Assembly (NCBI GenBank): GCA_011799875.1
Contig: CM022301.1
Location: 321,612,929 to 321,676,928 of the forward strand
Direction: 5' to 3'
Length of the DNA stretch: 64,000 nucleotides
Source of the DNA: Thinopyrum elongatum
Taxonomy: Eukaryota > Streptophyta > Magnoliopsida > Poales > Poaceae
In this document: positions 43,373 through 55,559 of the stretch, piece after piece
How positions within the stretch are numbered: position 1 is the first letter of the stretch
How the letters are laid out: every line of letters starts with the position of its first letter
Notes under the pieces: model-generated
Databases searched by the model: none
What the model saw: only the letters and a program-made list of their open reading frames with translations
Told to the model about the DNA's origin: nothing
Made by a program: the position numbers and the translations under genes

Positions 43373-45091
43373 TGTTGGGGAACGTTGCATGGAAAACAAA
43401 AACTTTCTACGCACACGCAAGATCTATCCATGAAGATGCATAGCTACGAGAGGGCGAGAGAATCTTCATACCCTTGGAGATCGCTAAGCGAAAGCGTTTA
43501 TCAATGCGGTTGATGTAGTCGTACACCTTCATGATCCGTCCTGATCAAGTACCGAACGTACGGCACCTCCGCGTTCAGCACACGTTCAGCTCGATGACGA
43601 CCTCGCCTTCTCGATCCAGCAAGAGAGGCGAAGTAGTAGATGAGTTCCGACAGCACGATGGCGTGGTGACGGTTGGTGATGAAGAACAATCTCAGCTGGG
43701 CTTCGCCAAGCACTACAGAAACTAGACGGAGGATAAACTAGATGGGACGGGGTTGCCGGCACATGGCTTGGTGAATCTTGATTTGTCTTCGGTGCTAGCC
43801 CTGCCCCTCTATTTATATGTTGAGGCTTGGGGTCGAAAATTGGAGTAAAAGCCTCCTCAAAGTCAGTTTTGCCCGAAAGGCAAGGGTCCTTCTCGGACTC
43901 CAGGGCCAGACGCCAGGGTTCCCGGCGTCTGGGCCCAGACGCCAAGGACCCTGGCGTCTGGCCTCTGGTCTCCGCAAAACTCCCTTTTGCACTTTCCAAA
44001 AACCTCGTGGGCTTTCCCCTTTGGCCCAAATAAAGTGTCCTGGCACCAGAACATTTCGGGAAACATCCGAAACCCCTTCCGGTGAATTCCGGAACCCTTC
44101 CGAAGACCAAACACTATTATCCCATATATCAAACTTCACCTCCGGACTATTCCGGACCTCCTCGTCATGTCCGTGATCACATCTGGGACTCCGAACAACA
44201 TTCGGTCACCAACATACATAACTTATATAATACTATATCATCAACGAACGTTAAGCGTGCGGACCCTACGGGTTCGAGAACTATGTAGACATGACCGAGA
44301 CACCTCTCCGGTCAATAACCAATAGCGGAACCTGGATGCCCATATTGGCTCCTACATATTCTACGAAGATCTTTATCGGTCGAACCATATGACAACATAC
44401 ATAGTTCCCTTTGTCTGTCTGTATGTTACTAGCCCGAGATTCGATCGTCGGTATCTTCATACCTAGTTCAATCTCGTTACCGGCAAGTCCCTTTACTCAT
44501 TCTGTAATACATCACCTCATAACTAACTCCTTAGTCATTTGCTTGCAAGCTTATGATGTGTATTACCGAGAGGGCCCAGAGATACCTCTCCGAAACTCGG
44601 AGTGACAAATCCTAATCTTCATCTATGCCAACTCAACAAACATCTTTGGAGATACCTGTAGAGCATCTTTATGATCACCCAGTTACGTTGTGACGTTTGA
44701 TAGCACACAAGGTATTCCTCTAGTATCCGGGAGTTGCATAATCTCATAGTCGAAGGAATATGTATTTGACATGAAGAAAGCAATAGCAATAAAACTCAAC
44801 GATCATTATGCTAAGCTAACGGATGGGTCTTGTCCATCACATCATTCTCCTAATGATGTGATCTCGTTATCAAATGACAACACATGTCCATGGTTAGGAA
44901 ACCTTAACCATCTTTGATCAACGAGCCAGTCTAGTAGAGGCATACTAGGGACACGGTATTTATTTATGTATTCACACATGTATTTAAGTTTCCGGTCAAT
45001 ACAATTCTAGCATGAATAATAAACATTTATCATGATTAAGGAAATATAATAATAACCATTTTATTATTGCCTCTAGGGCATATTTCCATCA
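43373..45091 (-). mobile_element. Solo LTR of Angela/BARE type, TSD CCGAC
   Basis: A complete 1719-bp LTR, TGTTGGGGAACG to GGCATATTTCCATCA, with CCGAC on both sides (43368-43372 and 45092-45096) and no internal sequence attached. It is the uninterrupted paralogue of 14474-40690 and shows the empty TAGAC target of the Gypsy at about 43726-43732. Confidence 0.9.
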
Positions 45092-48000
45092 CCGACCTCC
45101 CCGACCTCACCATCATCGTCTCTGTGAGCACCCGGTCCTCCGTGACCTTCTCCCTCTCCCCTTTATGTCTCATAGCTCTATTGCCGGTGAGGCCGTGCTC
45201 AACTAGAGCCGCTGCCGTGCTTTAATGCGGCTGTGCTGCTGCTCCTTGCTCAGGTCACGCTCTCACGCATGTGCGCCCGCCCAGGGCCGCACCCTGCTTC
45301 GCCCTGGCTGCACCTCGCACGCGATCATCCACGCGTGCCCGTGCCCGCGCCCGCTACTGCCCGAGCCACACCGCACTGACCGCGCCCGTCCGCGCCGCCG
45401 CCGCCGCTCCTGCCCGCTGCCACCACCAGCCCGCGCTTGCACCGAACGGCTACCACCGTGACCCCTGCTCCCGCTGCGCCGCTCTTGCTGCTGCCTCCTC
45501 CTACTGCTGCTCTGATGCCCCCAGCGTCGTCGCTGCCATCGCGCGCTCGCCATGGCCGCGCCGGAGCTTCGCATCTGCAAGCGCTCGCCCGCGTGCCCCT
45601 GCTGCGCCTGGTCCACGCCCTCACATCCCCGTCCGCGCGCCCCACGTGTGCTCCCGCGCCGCCCGCGCCCGGCCCCTCGCCCGCTCCTACAGCGCTCGCC
45701 CTCCCCCGCTCGCCACGCCGCTGCCCACTCGCGACCGCCAAGCTCCCCTGCTGCTCCCGCCGTTCGCCTCCCCTGCTACGCTCGCCCCAGCAGCCGTGTG
45801 CGGCCGCCCGCTGCCGCTGTGGCGCCGCCTCAGGCCGCCGCCCGTCCCGCTCTAGCCCGCCAGCATGGCCTCCTGGCCGTGGCCGCTGCACGCATCAACA
45901 CCGCGAGCGTGCCCAGCCGCGTGCGTGGCCGACCAGGGTCACTGCCCTGTGGGCCTCCCCTAGATTAGTGGAGCTAATCCCCCTTAATTTAGTTTTAGTT
46001 TAATTTTTTTAGTAAAAGATAATAATAGTAATAAAAACAAAACAAAAGCTTATGACACGCGGGGCCCACCCGCACTGTTCACTGCTTGACCAGTCAAATT
46101 GTTGACTGGGTCAACCCAGTCCAGGGTCCCCACTTGTCATTGACTGTGGCTAGCCCAGTCTGGGTATAAAAAGAATCAACACTATTTAAATTCGAATTAA
46201 ATAATTAAAACAATTCCAAAATATTACTAAAACTTTGTAATTTCATAGAAAATAAATCATTACTCCGATGAAAATAATTTGTATATGAAAGTTGCTCAGA
46301 AAAATATGACGAATCCGAATATGCCTTCCGTTCATCTGTCACATGCCCCTAGCATAGCGAACATGGATACGTCCCCTCCGTTTCATCTGTCCGAAAAATG
46401 CCTAACACCGGGAAAACATTCCCGGATGTTTTCCTCCTTCACCTGTATCGCGTAGTACTGTGTTAGTTCACCCCTATTACTGCATATTGTCATGTCATGC
46501 ATAGTGATGCATATGTTTGCATTATATTTACTGTTTCCTCCCCCTCTTCTCTCTGGTAGACCCCGAGACCGACGATGCCCCTGTGATCAGCTACGTCACC
46601 GACGACCCTTCTTCCTTTTCAATAGAGCTTCCAGGCAAGCAAACCCCCCTTGATCATTCCTATATCGCCCATTTCATTCTCTCTCATGCTTGCATTAGAT
46701 TTTCCTACTGTAATTGATTGCTCCTATTCTGATGCATAGCCTGATTTTGTAACCTGCTATTGTTACCTTACCTGTTATCCTATATGCTTAGTATAGGTTG
46801 GTTGGTGATCCGTTAGTGACCCCTCAACCTTGTCCCTGTTGCCCCGCTTGATGACCGATGACTCGATCAACATGATCGATGTCCTGAGCCCGACACAACA
46901 CATCACACCCCCCTTAGTTGTACAACTTTGCAGAGCTACTATCGAGTGCTGAGGGTGATACCTCATATAGCACTTCTGATGTTAACTCTGTAGTGTAGCT
47001 AATAGGTCGTGGTCTTCGAGGGTGATTCCTCCTTCACCACTCCCGATAACAACTCTGTCGTGCAACCCCTCAAGTGTGGACCATCGAGGGTGATTCCTCC
47101 AAGTCCACCTTGATGGTTACATCGAGTGGGAATCCATCGAGGGTGATTCCTCGGGTTTCCCCCTTGTTGTTTTGGAAACATTGTTACTTTGACTTTACCA
47201 CAGAACCATGATGAAGTCGGGTCAGCCCTGAGGGGTACCCGCGAGAGAAATTTGACGAGTGATGTGAGGTTGGGTTGACCCGGAGGGTACCCGCGAGTTT
47301 TTCTATGCGGCATGGCCGGGTATTCTTAGCCCTTACCGTAAGTCCGTGAGTCGGGGCGATGGGACCACATATCATGGATCATTGATCGTTACCGCGCGCT
47401 CCCAAGACACTAACGACTTGGATATGTGATCCAAGTAGGCCTCTAGCCTTTTCGCACTAATTAGCACGCGGGAATTAGTATGGGCACTCTGCGTCGTATG
47501 TATCAGCCGAAAGCTCTTCGGACATCAACGACTGAGTGGTGCGCGCTCGGGTGGCCCACGTAAGCACCTGCCTTGTATAAGGAGGTTGCCAGGACTGACA
47601 CCGTTCGCGTTCGCAACATGCAAGAGTTCAAAGGGCGATAGGCCCAAGACCTCTGCGCGCTTAGTATGTAGACCGACGTGCTGGCCTCTCTGTTGAGCCT
47701 AGGTAGGACTGCGGTGTGTTGATCGGCCAAGGCCGCTCATGACCTGATGGTGTGTCCGGCCAGAGTTGATCGAGTGTGTTGGGTAAGTTTGTGCACCCCT
47801 GCAGGGAAGATTGATCTATTCGAATAGCCGTGTCCATGGTAACGGACGCTTAGATTTGTATCCTGATCGATACAACTAGAACTGGATGCTGAGGCATGAG
47901 AAATGGATATGATGGCTCCGGGATTGTTTTCTCGCAGGCAATCAATAAGGGATCTCTGGGCGTTAATGCTATAACATACTTGTTAAATATAATATGCTAC

Positions 48001-48611
48001 TCTTACCTCTTTTGATGCTGCAAGATGCTAGTCTTCGATAGGCTAGGCTTTCCCCCTTCTCTTCTGGTATTCTACAGTTAAGTCCACAGATACAGCCCAT
48101 TCCTCTGATACAGATGCATACTTAGTTTAGATCTGATGTAAGTCTTGCGAGTACTTTGGATGAGTACTCAAGGTTGCTTTGCTACCTCTTTTTTCCCCCA
48201 TATCCGATTGTTGCGATCAGATGACAGATCCTAGGAGCCACGTGCCACCACCGATGACTACTACTACCCCGAGGGTGCCTACTACTACGTGGAGATCGCC
48301 GACAACCAGGAGTAGTTAAGAGGCTCCCAGGCAGGAGTCCTTGCCTTTTCGATCGTTGTTACTTTTGTGCTAGCCTTCTTAAGGCAAACTTGTTTAACGT
48401 ATGTCTATACTTAGATATTATTGCTTCCACTGACTTGTTTCTATTTGAGCTTATGTATTCGAGCCATCGAGGCCCCTGGCTTGTAATATAAAGCTTGTAT
48501 GACTTTAATTTGTGTCTAGAGTTGTGTTGTGATATCTTCCCGTGAGTCCCTGATCTTGATCATATACATTTGCGTGTATGATTAGTGTACGATTTAATTG
48601 GGGGTGTCACA
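45092..48611 (+). repeat. Remainder of the LARD-like 5' LTR
   Basis: About 3.5 kb, GC-rich at 45220-45960 with many spurious frames, then AT-rich. Four copies of GAGGGTGAT(T/A)CCTC at about 46951, 47020, 47086 and 47138 mark a roughly 60-bp repeat. It ends GGGGTGTCACA, the inverted counterpart of the TGTAACACCCC start at 13542. Confidence 0.65.
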
Positions 48612-48614
48612 AGT

Positions 48615-48626
48615 TGGTATCAGAGC
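48615..48626 (+). other. Primer-binding site (initiator Met tRNA)
   Basis: TGGTATCAGAGC, three bases after the LTR end, is the exact complement of the plant initiator methionine tRNA 3' end. It fixes the element's orientation as plus. Confidence 0.85.
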
Positions 48627-51335
48627 CAACTGCCTGTAGGAACCCCCCTTTCCAACTCCTTGGCCGAAGTTGAGTCTAGTCTTTGGAAAAAACTTTTACT
48701 AACATTGTCGTGTGGCTTACGGGCCCACATCACAATTGGGTGGTATTAGGATCTTTTATTACTTGTCTTTACTCTGGGATTCTGATCTCTCTTCCTTTTC
48801 GGGTTAAAGATTTTAGTAAACTCTAACTCTAGGTTCTCATAACTACTTCCTCCCGGAGAGCTCCTTCATTCCAGATGATCGCCTGCTTCACCAGAAGACT
48901 TCGAAGATACTCTCCGATGTTCTCGCGAGAACATGTGCTCATCGCTTTTGCAATTCCCTCCCACCGTCAACCCCTATGGTAACTACATACACTTGCCGTC
49001 CATACTTTCATTTCCAATTGCTCTTGTCATTACAAGATACCCTGTAATACTTTCCGATATTCCGAGAATCCAATGTCCCTGCTGCCTTGCAGCTCCTTTT
49101 CCGCATGAATACATGTACGAATAATTCCTCACAATTACCGGGGATTCGTTCATCCCCAGTTGTTCATGTGTTTCACAAAAGTCTTCGAAATACTATTCGA
49201 TCTTCCGAAAATACTCAGCGGCTTATTGCTCTTGAAATTCTTGCTTGCTTGCATTATGGTTAATCCCATAAGTCTAGTAATCTTATTGGCATCCTTTGTC
49301 ACTGTCATTTTGAGTCCGTTGATTCAATTTGTTGCGAATGCTTGCAATCTTCAGTTGAATCTTAGAATTCGTCCTTTCGGCTCAGACATCACTCCGGACA
49401 TGAGCTGGTTCTCGGCAAATCAAACCTTGATTAATTGTCGATCTATGTCTATTCAACTTACTTGTATTTTGATCAGAGCCTCTGCTTCTGATCCCCGATT
49501 TGGAATTTATAATTCCTTTGTATTTAAGCTTCGAAATCATCCAGATATTTCTATAATCCGATGCCTTTGCATTATTTCTTCTTCTGGTTGAACATCGATA
49601 CTCAAATCAGATTCTTTGCGATCCGCAAGACCCATTGCTGGATTGTTATCCGATAGTGTCCTTCATACTTTGTGAGTCTTTCCTAGGATACATAATGCCT
49701 TTGGTAATTTGTATCCTCTGCTTTGTCAACCATGCTCTGCTTTCGAGCTTGTGTTATTTACTCTTGAAGTTTGAGGTATATGTTCCTAAGATGCCCCGAT
49801 GGGTTGAACCTATGTCTTCCATAATCCGTGTGAACCCGAGAGTTTTCACGAGTCATACTCATCTGGTATTTCACCAGGTAAAATTTTCAACACTAATGCC
49901 ATTTTCAAAACAAGAAGTGAATGAAAGGTTGTGCATTGAAGAAGTGGGAGTCAACCTTGAACTTTGTGTTCATGCCCATGGACACGATGTAGATCTTTTC
50001 ATGGAAGCTTCTCGTAAAAATAATTATCCCCTTGATATAAGTTCATCTTATATCTTTGATCTGGTCATTTCGTTCTGACCATATGGTTCTCCTTTGATTC
50101 CATTTCTCGGACAAGTTAAAGCACTTGTCTTCTGCAGATTAATACACATGTCCAACCTCTATTCTGCTCTACCTTCGAGTATTACCCTCTGGTATCTCGA
50201 TAATATCATAGAACCATGTTGCTTATTTTGAGTCTTCATCAAGTATTATTTCTCACTGATTCCAATTTTTCTTGGGTTCTGAGTTGTTAGTAACTCGAGG
50301 ACACCGATAACTAAATCGAGTCCGCACTACGATTCAACAACTCTTAGTGATCTTCATAACTTATGAGTTTGTACTCGATCATGTTATTCCCAGTCGATTG
50401 GCTACAACACCATCGTCATGCTAAAGCTTGACCATGCTACCTATGTCCTTCATCCCCGGAACACAATCCCGATAGTGCGCTAAGCCATATCGAGCTTTCA
50501 ACATCATATTGTTTGTCTTGAAAGGCAACTCCGATTCTGAGATTGCATCTTGTCTTTGGTTCTAATAACCTTTTGCTTCACCATTCCTTTGGCTTGATGT
50601 CATCGCCGGTCGGTTACATCTTCATGAAACCTCTCGACAAATGTGTCATGATCATCTTCAACATTCTGAGCTCTTCTAGGATATCAATCGAATTCGTGAT
50701 GAGAAATATCATCCTTGCCCCTTGATGATTTGTGCTATCATCGACAACATCATTGCCTTCCCTTCAACACAAACTTGTTCTTGTTTTGTGTTGAACCTTG
50801 AGCTCCTTGCTATCCAACTTATGTTATGTTCTACCTCGGAGTATTACCATCTTTTATGTCAAGAATGTTGTGAATTTCACCACCTCTTAAGAATTCTTGA
50901 TACAAGTGATACTTCTCGCCATCTCCATTCATTTCTTGGTCCCCGTGTTGTTGCTAACCAGAATAACAACAAGTGAACGGTGATGCCTGACTTCAATACT
51001 TCTAGCAACCCTATTGCTTTGAAGTTAATGGACGACAACTTCATTCTTATTGCGTTGGTTATTGGATCACCATTCTAACCTTGATTGTGTTGCGCAATCC
51101 ATTTTTTTCGGGTGCACTTTTCGATCGATGTTTATTCGTGGATGTTTTCCTCGAGCATATGTCTTTATATCGTTTGGTCTGACCAATGCTCTCATCTTGC
51201 TCACTTAATTGTGGAAATCCATCTTTATGGATATCTCGGTCAATTGTTGCTGAGCCCGTCGGCCACATCCTCATCTTTTCCTTGCTTGTCCGGGGGATGA
51301 ACCCCTGGCACACAGCGGAACCCGGATCCCTTTCA
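48627..51335 (+). other. Internal region of the LARD-like element, no recognisable genes
   Basis: 2.7 kb with T-rich, structurally regular sequence. Open frames such as 49160-49591 and 49635-50078 have no recognised domain and look like the broken remains, or non-coding body, of a Gypsy-type internal region. No protease, RT or integrase motif is visible. The junction with the next fragment is somewhere between about 51250 and 51340. Confidence 0.5.
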
Positions 51336-51339
51336 AAAA

Positions 51340-53570
51340 CATCGGGGAAGGCCACGCCCCTTAATCTGGCTTGCTCTTGGCCGGCTTCCTAGTGCAACCC
51401 GGCCAAGCCGGCCGGCGCATGCCGGCCGGACCCCGCAAGTCAAACCTTCATCGACAAACCTGCATGGCTATAGTGCGTCCCCCTTTACACCAGCCCCGGC
51501 GGGCGCGGCTGCCGTGCCGACCAAGCCCCCGCCTGGGGCGGGCGGCATCTCAGAGGCGCAACCCTGTAGCAAGACGGCGTAGCCGTCCCATGACGACCAC
51601 CCGGCGTGCCTACAGTGCCCAGCAGCCGGCTGTACCTGCGCCTGGCGGGCCCGGTATGGCTCACACCCGACGGACCAAGTGAGACTCGTGCCCGACGGAC
51701 CTGGCGAGACCGGAGCCCCGCTGCCGGCTCTAAGACACTGACAATTCGGCCCTGCGCCCATGTAACTTTACCATTGTAACCCCGGGGCAGCTTGAGGTGC
51801 CGGCCGGAGACATGTTTCAGACGGGGCCCTTCGCCAGCTCCGGCGAGCTCTGCGAGCACGGTTTGGTCCCTGCGCCCAGCGCGGCGCCGGCCAACCTCGC
51901 CGGCTCGCTCATCACCCTCTTCGTCGCACTGCACGTCTCCGACACTCCCGCCGCCGACGAGTACCCCAGCGAGGTGCTCGATGTCACTGACTCCCCCGTT
52001 CCCCTTGGCCGCGACCCCTCCGACGGTGCGGCAGATCCCTGCGTCCGGGTGGAGTTGCTCGTCACCGACTCCGGCTCCACTTCATCCAGCGCCGCGAAGA
52101 AGGCCGCTGCCGCCAGGGCCGCAGCGAAGCGTGCCAACCCGGCCGACCCGTTGCATGCCACGATGCAGAACCTCAGCATTCCCATCGCCACCGACATCAA
52201 CGCCACCAACGCCGCCCAGGCCAGGGCCCAGCTCGAGGAGGAGCGCAAGCGCCTGTGGGATGAGGCCGCGACGCTTGCTGCTACGCAACATCGGTTGGAG
52301 TCCATCCAGCAGGAGCACGACGCCGCGTACGGCTCCACGCCAGCCGCTACTGAGCCAAGCCGGGTTGCCGAGGTGCGGATGCGTGGCGCCGCCATTGGCC
52401 GTGCCCTGGGTGCGATCCCGCCCGTCTACGACACCCCCATCAAGAACATGCGCACCACACAGGCGGCCGCCCTCGGCATGGAGCAGCTGCAGGGTGAGGA
52501 GCTACAGGAGACCTGCAGCGCATGACGGAGCTTCTTGGCGCTGCGAACGCGCAGCTGGACCGCCTCGACCGCCCCGCGAGATCCGTCTTGCGCCGCACCA
52601 AAGACCCCGAGCAGCCGAACACGGCATCCTCGCCGCCCCCCAGCGACGCTCATTCCGGCCGAACCCGAACCCGGCGCAACCGTGCCTTGACGGCTGGAGA
52701 TGACCTGGGCAACGAGCCGGCTCTAGGAGACCGGCGCCGGCAAGTGCCTCTCCCGCAATCCGGCCGACGCGCCCGTCTGGCTTCGGCCGACCCAGCTCCC
52801 CGTGGCCCGGTCGCAAGCCGGCTGGGACCGCGCGCCATCGACGACATCGACGCTCGACGCCGCATCGAGCAGCTTGCCCTTTCCCTCGAGCTGGAGGAAG
52901 ACAACGCTGTCGGGCCGGCTTGCTTCGGTCCACGCATCCGAGATGAGCCCTTCCACAAAGGGTTCATGCTCCCCCGTGACACCCCCAAGTACAACGGTAC
53001 CGTTAAGTCGGAGGACTGACTCATCGACTACACCACTTCCATCGGCATCGCGGGCGACAATCACCGCCTCGCCGTGCGCTACGCTCCGCTCATGCTCCAA
53101 GGATCGACCTGTACGTGGTTGAACAGCCTACCGGCGGGCAGCATCAATTCATGGGTCAACTTCAAGCAAGCCTTCATGCGCAACTTCACCGGCACCTATA
53201 AGCGTCCCGGCCGTCCCAGTCAGCTCGCCATGTGCGTGCAGGGACCAGGCGAAACTTGCCGCGAGTACCTCGCACGCTGGACCGAGCTCCGAAACAGCTG
53301 CGAGGGCGTCCACGAGGTCCAGGCCATTCAGTGAGCGGCTGCCGGGATGGCACCCTCCTCAAGCATAAGCTCCTGCGCTCCGAGCTGACCACCATGGCCA
53401 CGCTCATGGTCACGTCGGACAAGTACGCCACGGCCGACTCCACCATGAAAATCCAAGTGGTGCTGGACGAAGCCGACAAGGCGTTGCCGGCATCTCCCTC
53501 CAAGCCGGCTGGCGAGAGTAGCCGCCAGCAGAGCAACAAGCGCAAGGCCGAGTAGCAGGCTCCCCGCTAT
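51340..53570 (+). mobile_element. Fragment of a second Tat-type Gypsy (partial LTR plus gag)
   Basis: A GC-rich part (51340-51785) resembles the LTR of the Tat element; the string TTACCATTGTAACCCC near 51769 parallels the LTR's TACCATTGTACCCC on the minus strand. It runs within a few bases into gag with no primer site between, so the LTR end is deleted. The fragment stops at 53570, where another LTR begins. Confidence 0.55.
51797..53554 (+). pseudogene. gag: Tat-type Gypsy gag, frameshifted
   Basis: Frame 1 (51797-52525) has Ala-rich DSGSTSSSAAKKAAAARAAAK, then a coiled coil and PPVYDTPIKNMR. A frameshift near 52505 leads to frame 2 (52522-53019), with a basic middle and DDIDARRRIEQLALSLELEE. 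This ends at TGA 53017-53019 where a Trp codon is expected (ED-stop-LIDYTT) and reopens through the Retrotrans_gag core (GSTCTWLNSLPAGSINSW, NFKQAFMRNFTGTYKRP) to TGA 53332. A last frameshift gives GCRDGTLLKHKLL ... NKRKAE and TAG at 53552-53554. This copy retains the capsid core that the inner Tat element has lost. Confidence 0.75.
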
Positions 53571-55234
53571 GATGTGACACCCTGGATTTTGGCCCTTTCT
53601 TTTTCTTTTGATTTTCTATGGATTTTGCTTGAGATTTCTTTTTTCGTGGCTGTGTGGTCTGGAAACTTGGGAAGATCATCTCTTCTCAAGTCTCCAAAGT
53701 GGCTTGTCATCCTCAACACCATCACAAGATCATCCCATTTCCCCTCTTAGACCAATCCCAATATTCTTTTTATTAGGAATATTCCTTTTTCCATTAAAGG
53801 AATAATCCTTTTAGCCTTAGGTTGTGAAACAACCTATATTTCTGTCACTCCCAAAATTCTCATAAATTGTTTGGGTCATATCTTCCACAGATATGTCAAA
53901 ACACTTCCTTGGCATCATCAAGGATAATTCACAAATATTCCTTTTCTCATTCTGCCCTAAGTGGCTTTTTGAGAAGCAAGTGCTATTTATCTTTGCTTGC
54001 TTGCCCCCAAACTTTTTGGGCATTCTTTCCTACCCATATCATTGCCACATGCCAAAATTCAACTCAATTTTCCTAGTGAACCTTCCTCAGCGAATTTCCA
54101 AAGTTCCTGACAGAGGGAAGCTCTTGTGAAGGAATTACTAGTTAGGTTAATCCAAATGAGTTGAAATTTTGCAAGATCCTTCATATGCCCAAATCAGAGC
54201 TGTCCTACAAATTTGGGCTCATGTAATCACTCTATGTGAGCTCAGCATCAAATCTTGGTTTCTTGTCAGATTTTCAGGTTGTGAAGCAACTATATTTTAT
54301 ATTGCTTCATTATTGCTGAAAATTTACCAGGACATGCTCCTACCCATACAAACTCTCTCCACCAAATTTTGGCTCATTTTATTCAGCCAATTTCCCTCAG
54401 CTATTTTCCTAAGTTTCTGTTCAGAGAGGTGCATTATGAAGGATGTACCACTTTGGCTTGTCCAAATGGTATAAAAATTTTATGTCACCCTCATATGAAC
54501 AGATCATAATGCCATGACCATTTTCAGCTCAATCCAAGCAAGTATGTGAGTGCTACATGAATGTTGGCATTTCTGGCCAGGTTGGCATTTTGCACTGCAA
54601 GTACTAGCTAAACCCCTCCCATTGAGCTGAAACGTTGCCATCTTAATCACCTTAGTGAGTAATCAACCCTAGTCAAAGCACAGCCTTGATCTCCAAGCAT
54701 GTGAGCCACAGCAAACAACAAACACTTTGCTGTTCACTTGTAATCTTGCTAGCTGTGGTCACACCAGGGATCACTATGCTTGGTTTCTTACTCCTTGGCA
54801 TTCTCTTCTGCTCACCTCACCTCCCCGACAAGATTTGGCCGATCATCGTGCACCGCGTGCGCCAGTTCACGCGGTGATCACGAGGCAGACATGTCGAACA
54901 GCGTGCTCTAGCGTGTTCCCGCCCCTGTTCCCGTCCGTTGCCTCTTCTTCTCGAGCCCTCGCCATGTCTGGTAGCTGCCCCATGACCGTGCGGTCGTTTC
55001 CCCTCTACTTCCCTCTCCAATCGCGTCGGTGTTGCATCACAATCGTCGTGCCCGTGACCTGCCATCCCTCTGACCTCCATTGTTGTCTAGCCTGGGAGCT
55101 CTCGAGCTCTCCAGAGCACTCCCCGACGCTATATATAGGAGCCCCGAATCCATCCGCACCTCGCCGCTCTCTCCCCGGCCCTCCTAGTCAACCGGAGCTC
55201 CTCTCCCTCTTCTCTGGCCGCTTCCGTCCGCCAT
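53571..55234 (+). mobile_element. Start of an unidentified LTR retrotransposon
   Basis: Begins TGTGACACCCTGGATTTTGG, the TG(T)RACACCC type of LTR start also seen at 13542. Most of it is non-coding with CAACTATATTTTAT-type repeats; the final 350 bases are GC-richer and include TATATATAGG (55130-55139), a candidate LTR promoter. A CACTA element enters at 55235 with flanking CAT. No internal genes are visible before that. Confidence 0.45.
53814..54560 (+). repeat. Repeat A, related to 55560-56270
   Basis: GGTTGTGAA(A/G)CAACCTATATTTCTGTCA and, later, TTTTGTTCAG- and GTGAAGCAACTATATTTTAT-containing blocks occur in the same order in both places. One copy lies in the LTR at 53571, the other inside the CACTA. 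Confidence 0.65.
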
Positions 55235-55559
55235 CACTACAAGAAATATGTCAACTTGTGACCTTCTGTCAGTGACCCTGGAAGAATTGGTCATAAATCT
55301 ACGACCATTTGAGACCAATTGGTCAAAAGTTGTTCGGGGGGCTCCAAACCCTAAACTATAACGACCATTTTGGTTAGAAAGGTCGTAATTTCCTTACATG
55401 AAATGGTCATAAAGCAGACAGCACTGGTCCGCTGCCTTATTTCTAGCTGATCACGACCAATATAGATGGTCATAACCTTGTAAATTGTGGTGGATTGCTA
55501 TGACTAGGCGCCACCTCATCAGTTTTGCCTATGTGTCATGTCCATGTGTCAATTTTTGC

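Larger units (their letters stand above)
13542..51330 (+). mobile_element. LARD-like LTR retrotransposon with about 4.4-kb LTR (host of the nest)
   Basis: The 5' LTR begins TGTAACACCC at 13542 and ends GGGGTGTCACA at 48611. The primer-binding site TGGTATCAGAGC (48615-48626), complementary to the initiator Met tRNA 3' end, follows. Removing the inserted Angela stack leaves LTR pieces 13542-14473 and 45092-48611, about 4.45 kb. The following about 2.7 kb (48627-51330) has no coding capacity. A giant LTR plus a non-coding internal domain is the architecture of LARDs (Sukkula type in barley). Membership of that family is inferred from structure, not alignment. The 3' LTR is not in the window and the right boundary is approximate. 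Confidence 0.6.

Noticed and set aside
45225..46003. Overlapping long frames on both strands in GC-rich sequence
   Set aside because: All are Pro/Ala/Arg-rich with no domain, inside the LARD-like LTR.
48615..48626. Possible tRNA gene
   Set aside because: Only the 12 bases complementary to the initiator tRNA end are present; it is a primer-binding site.
49160..50078. Two 140-codon frames in the LARD internal region as genes
   Set aside because: They are hydrophobic T-rich translations without any recognised motif or conserved start context.
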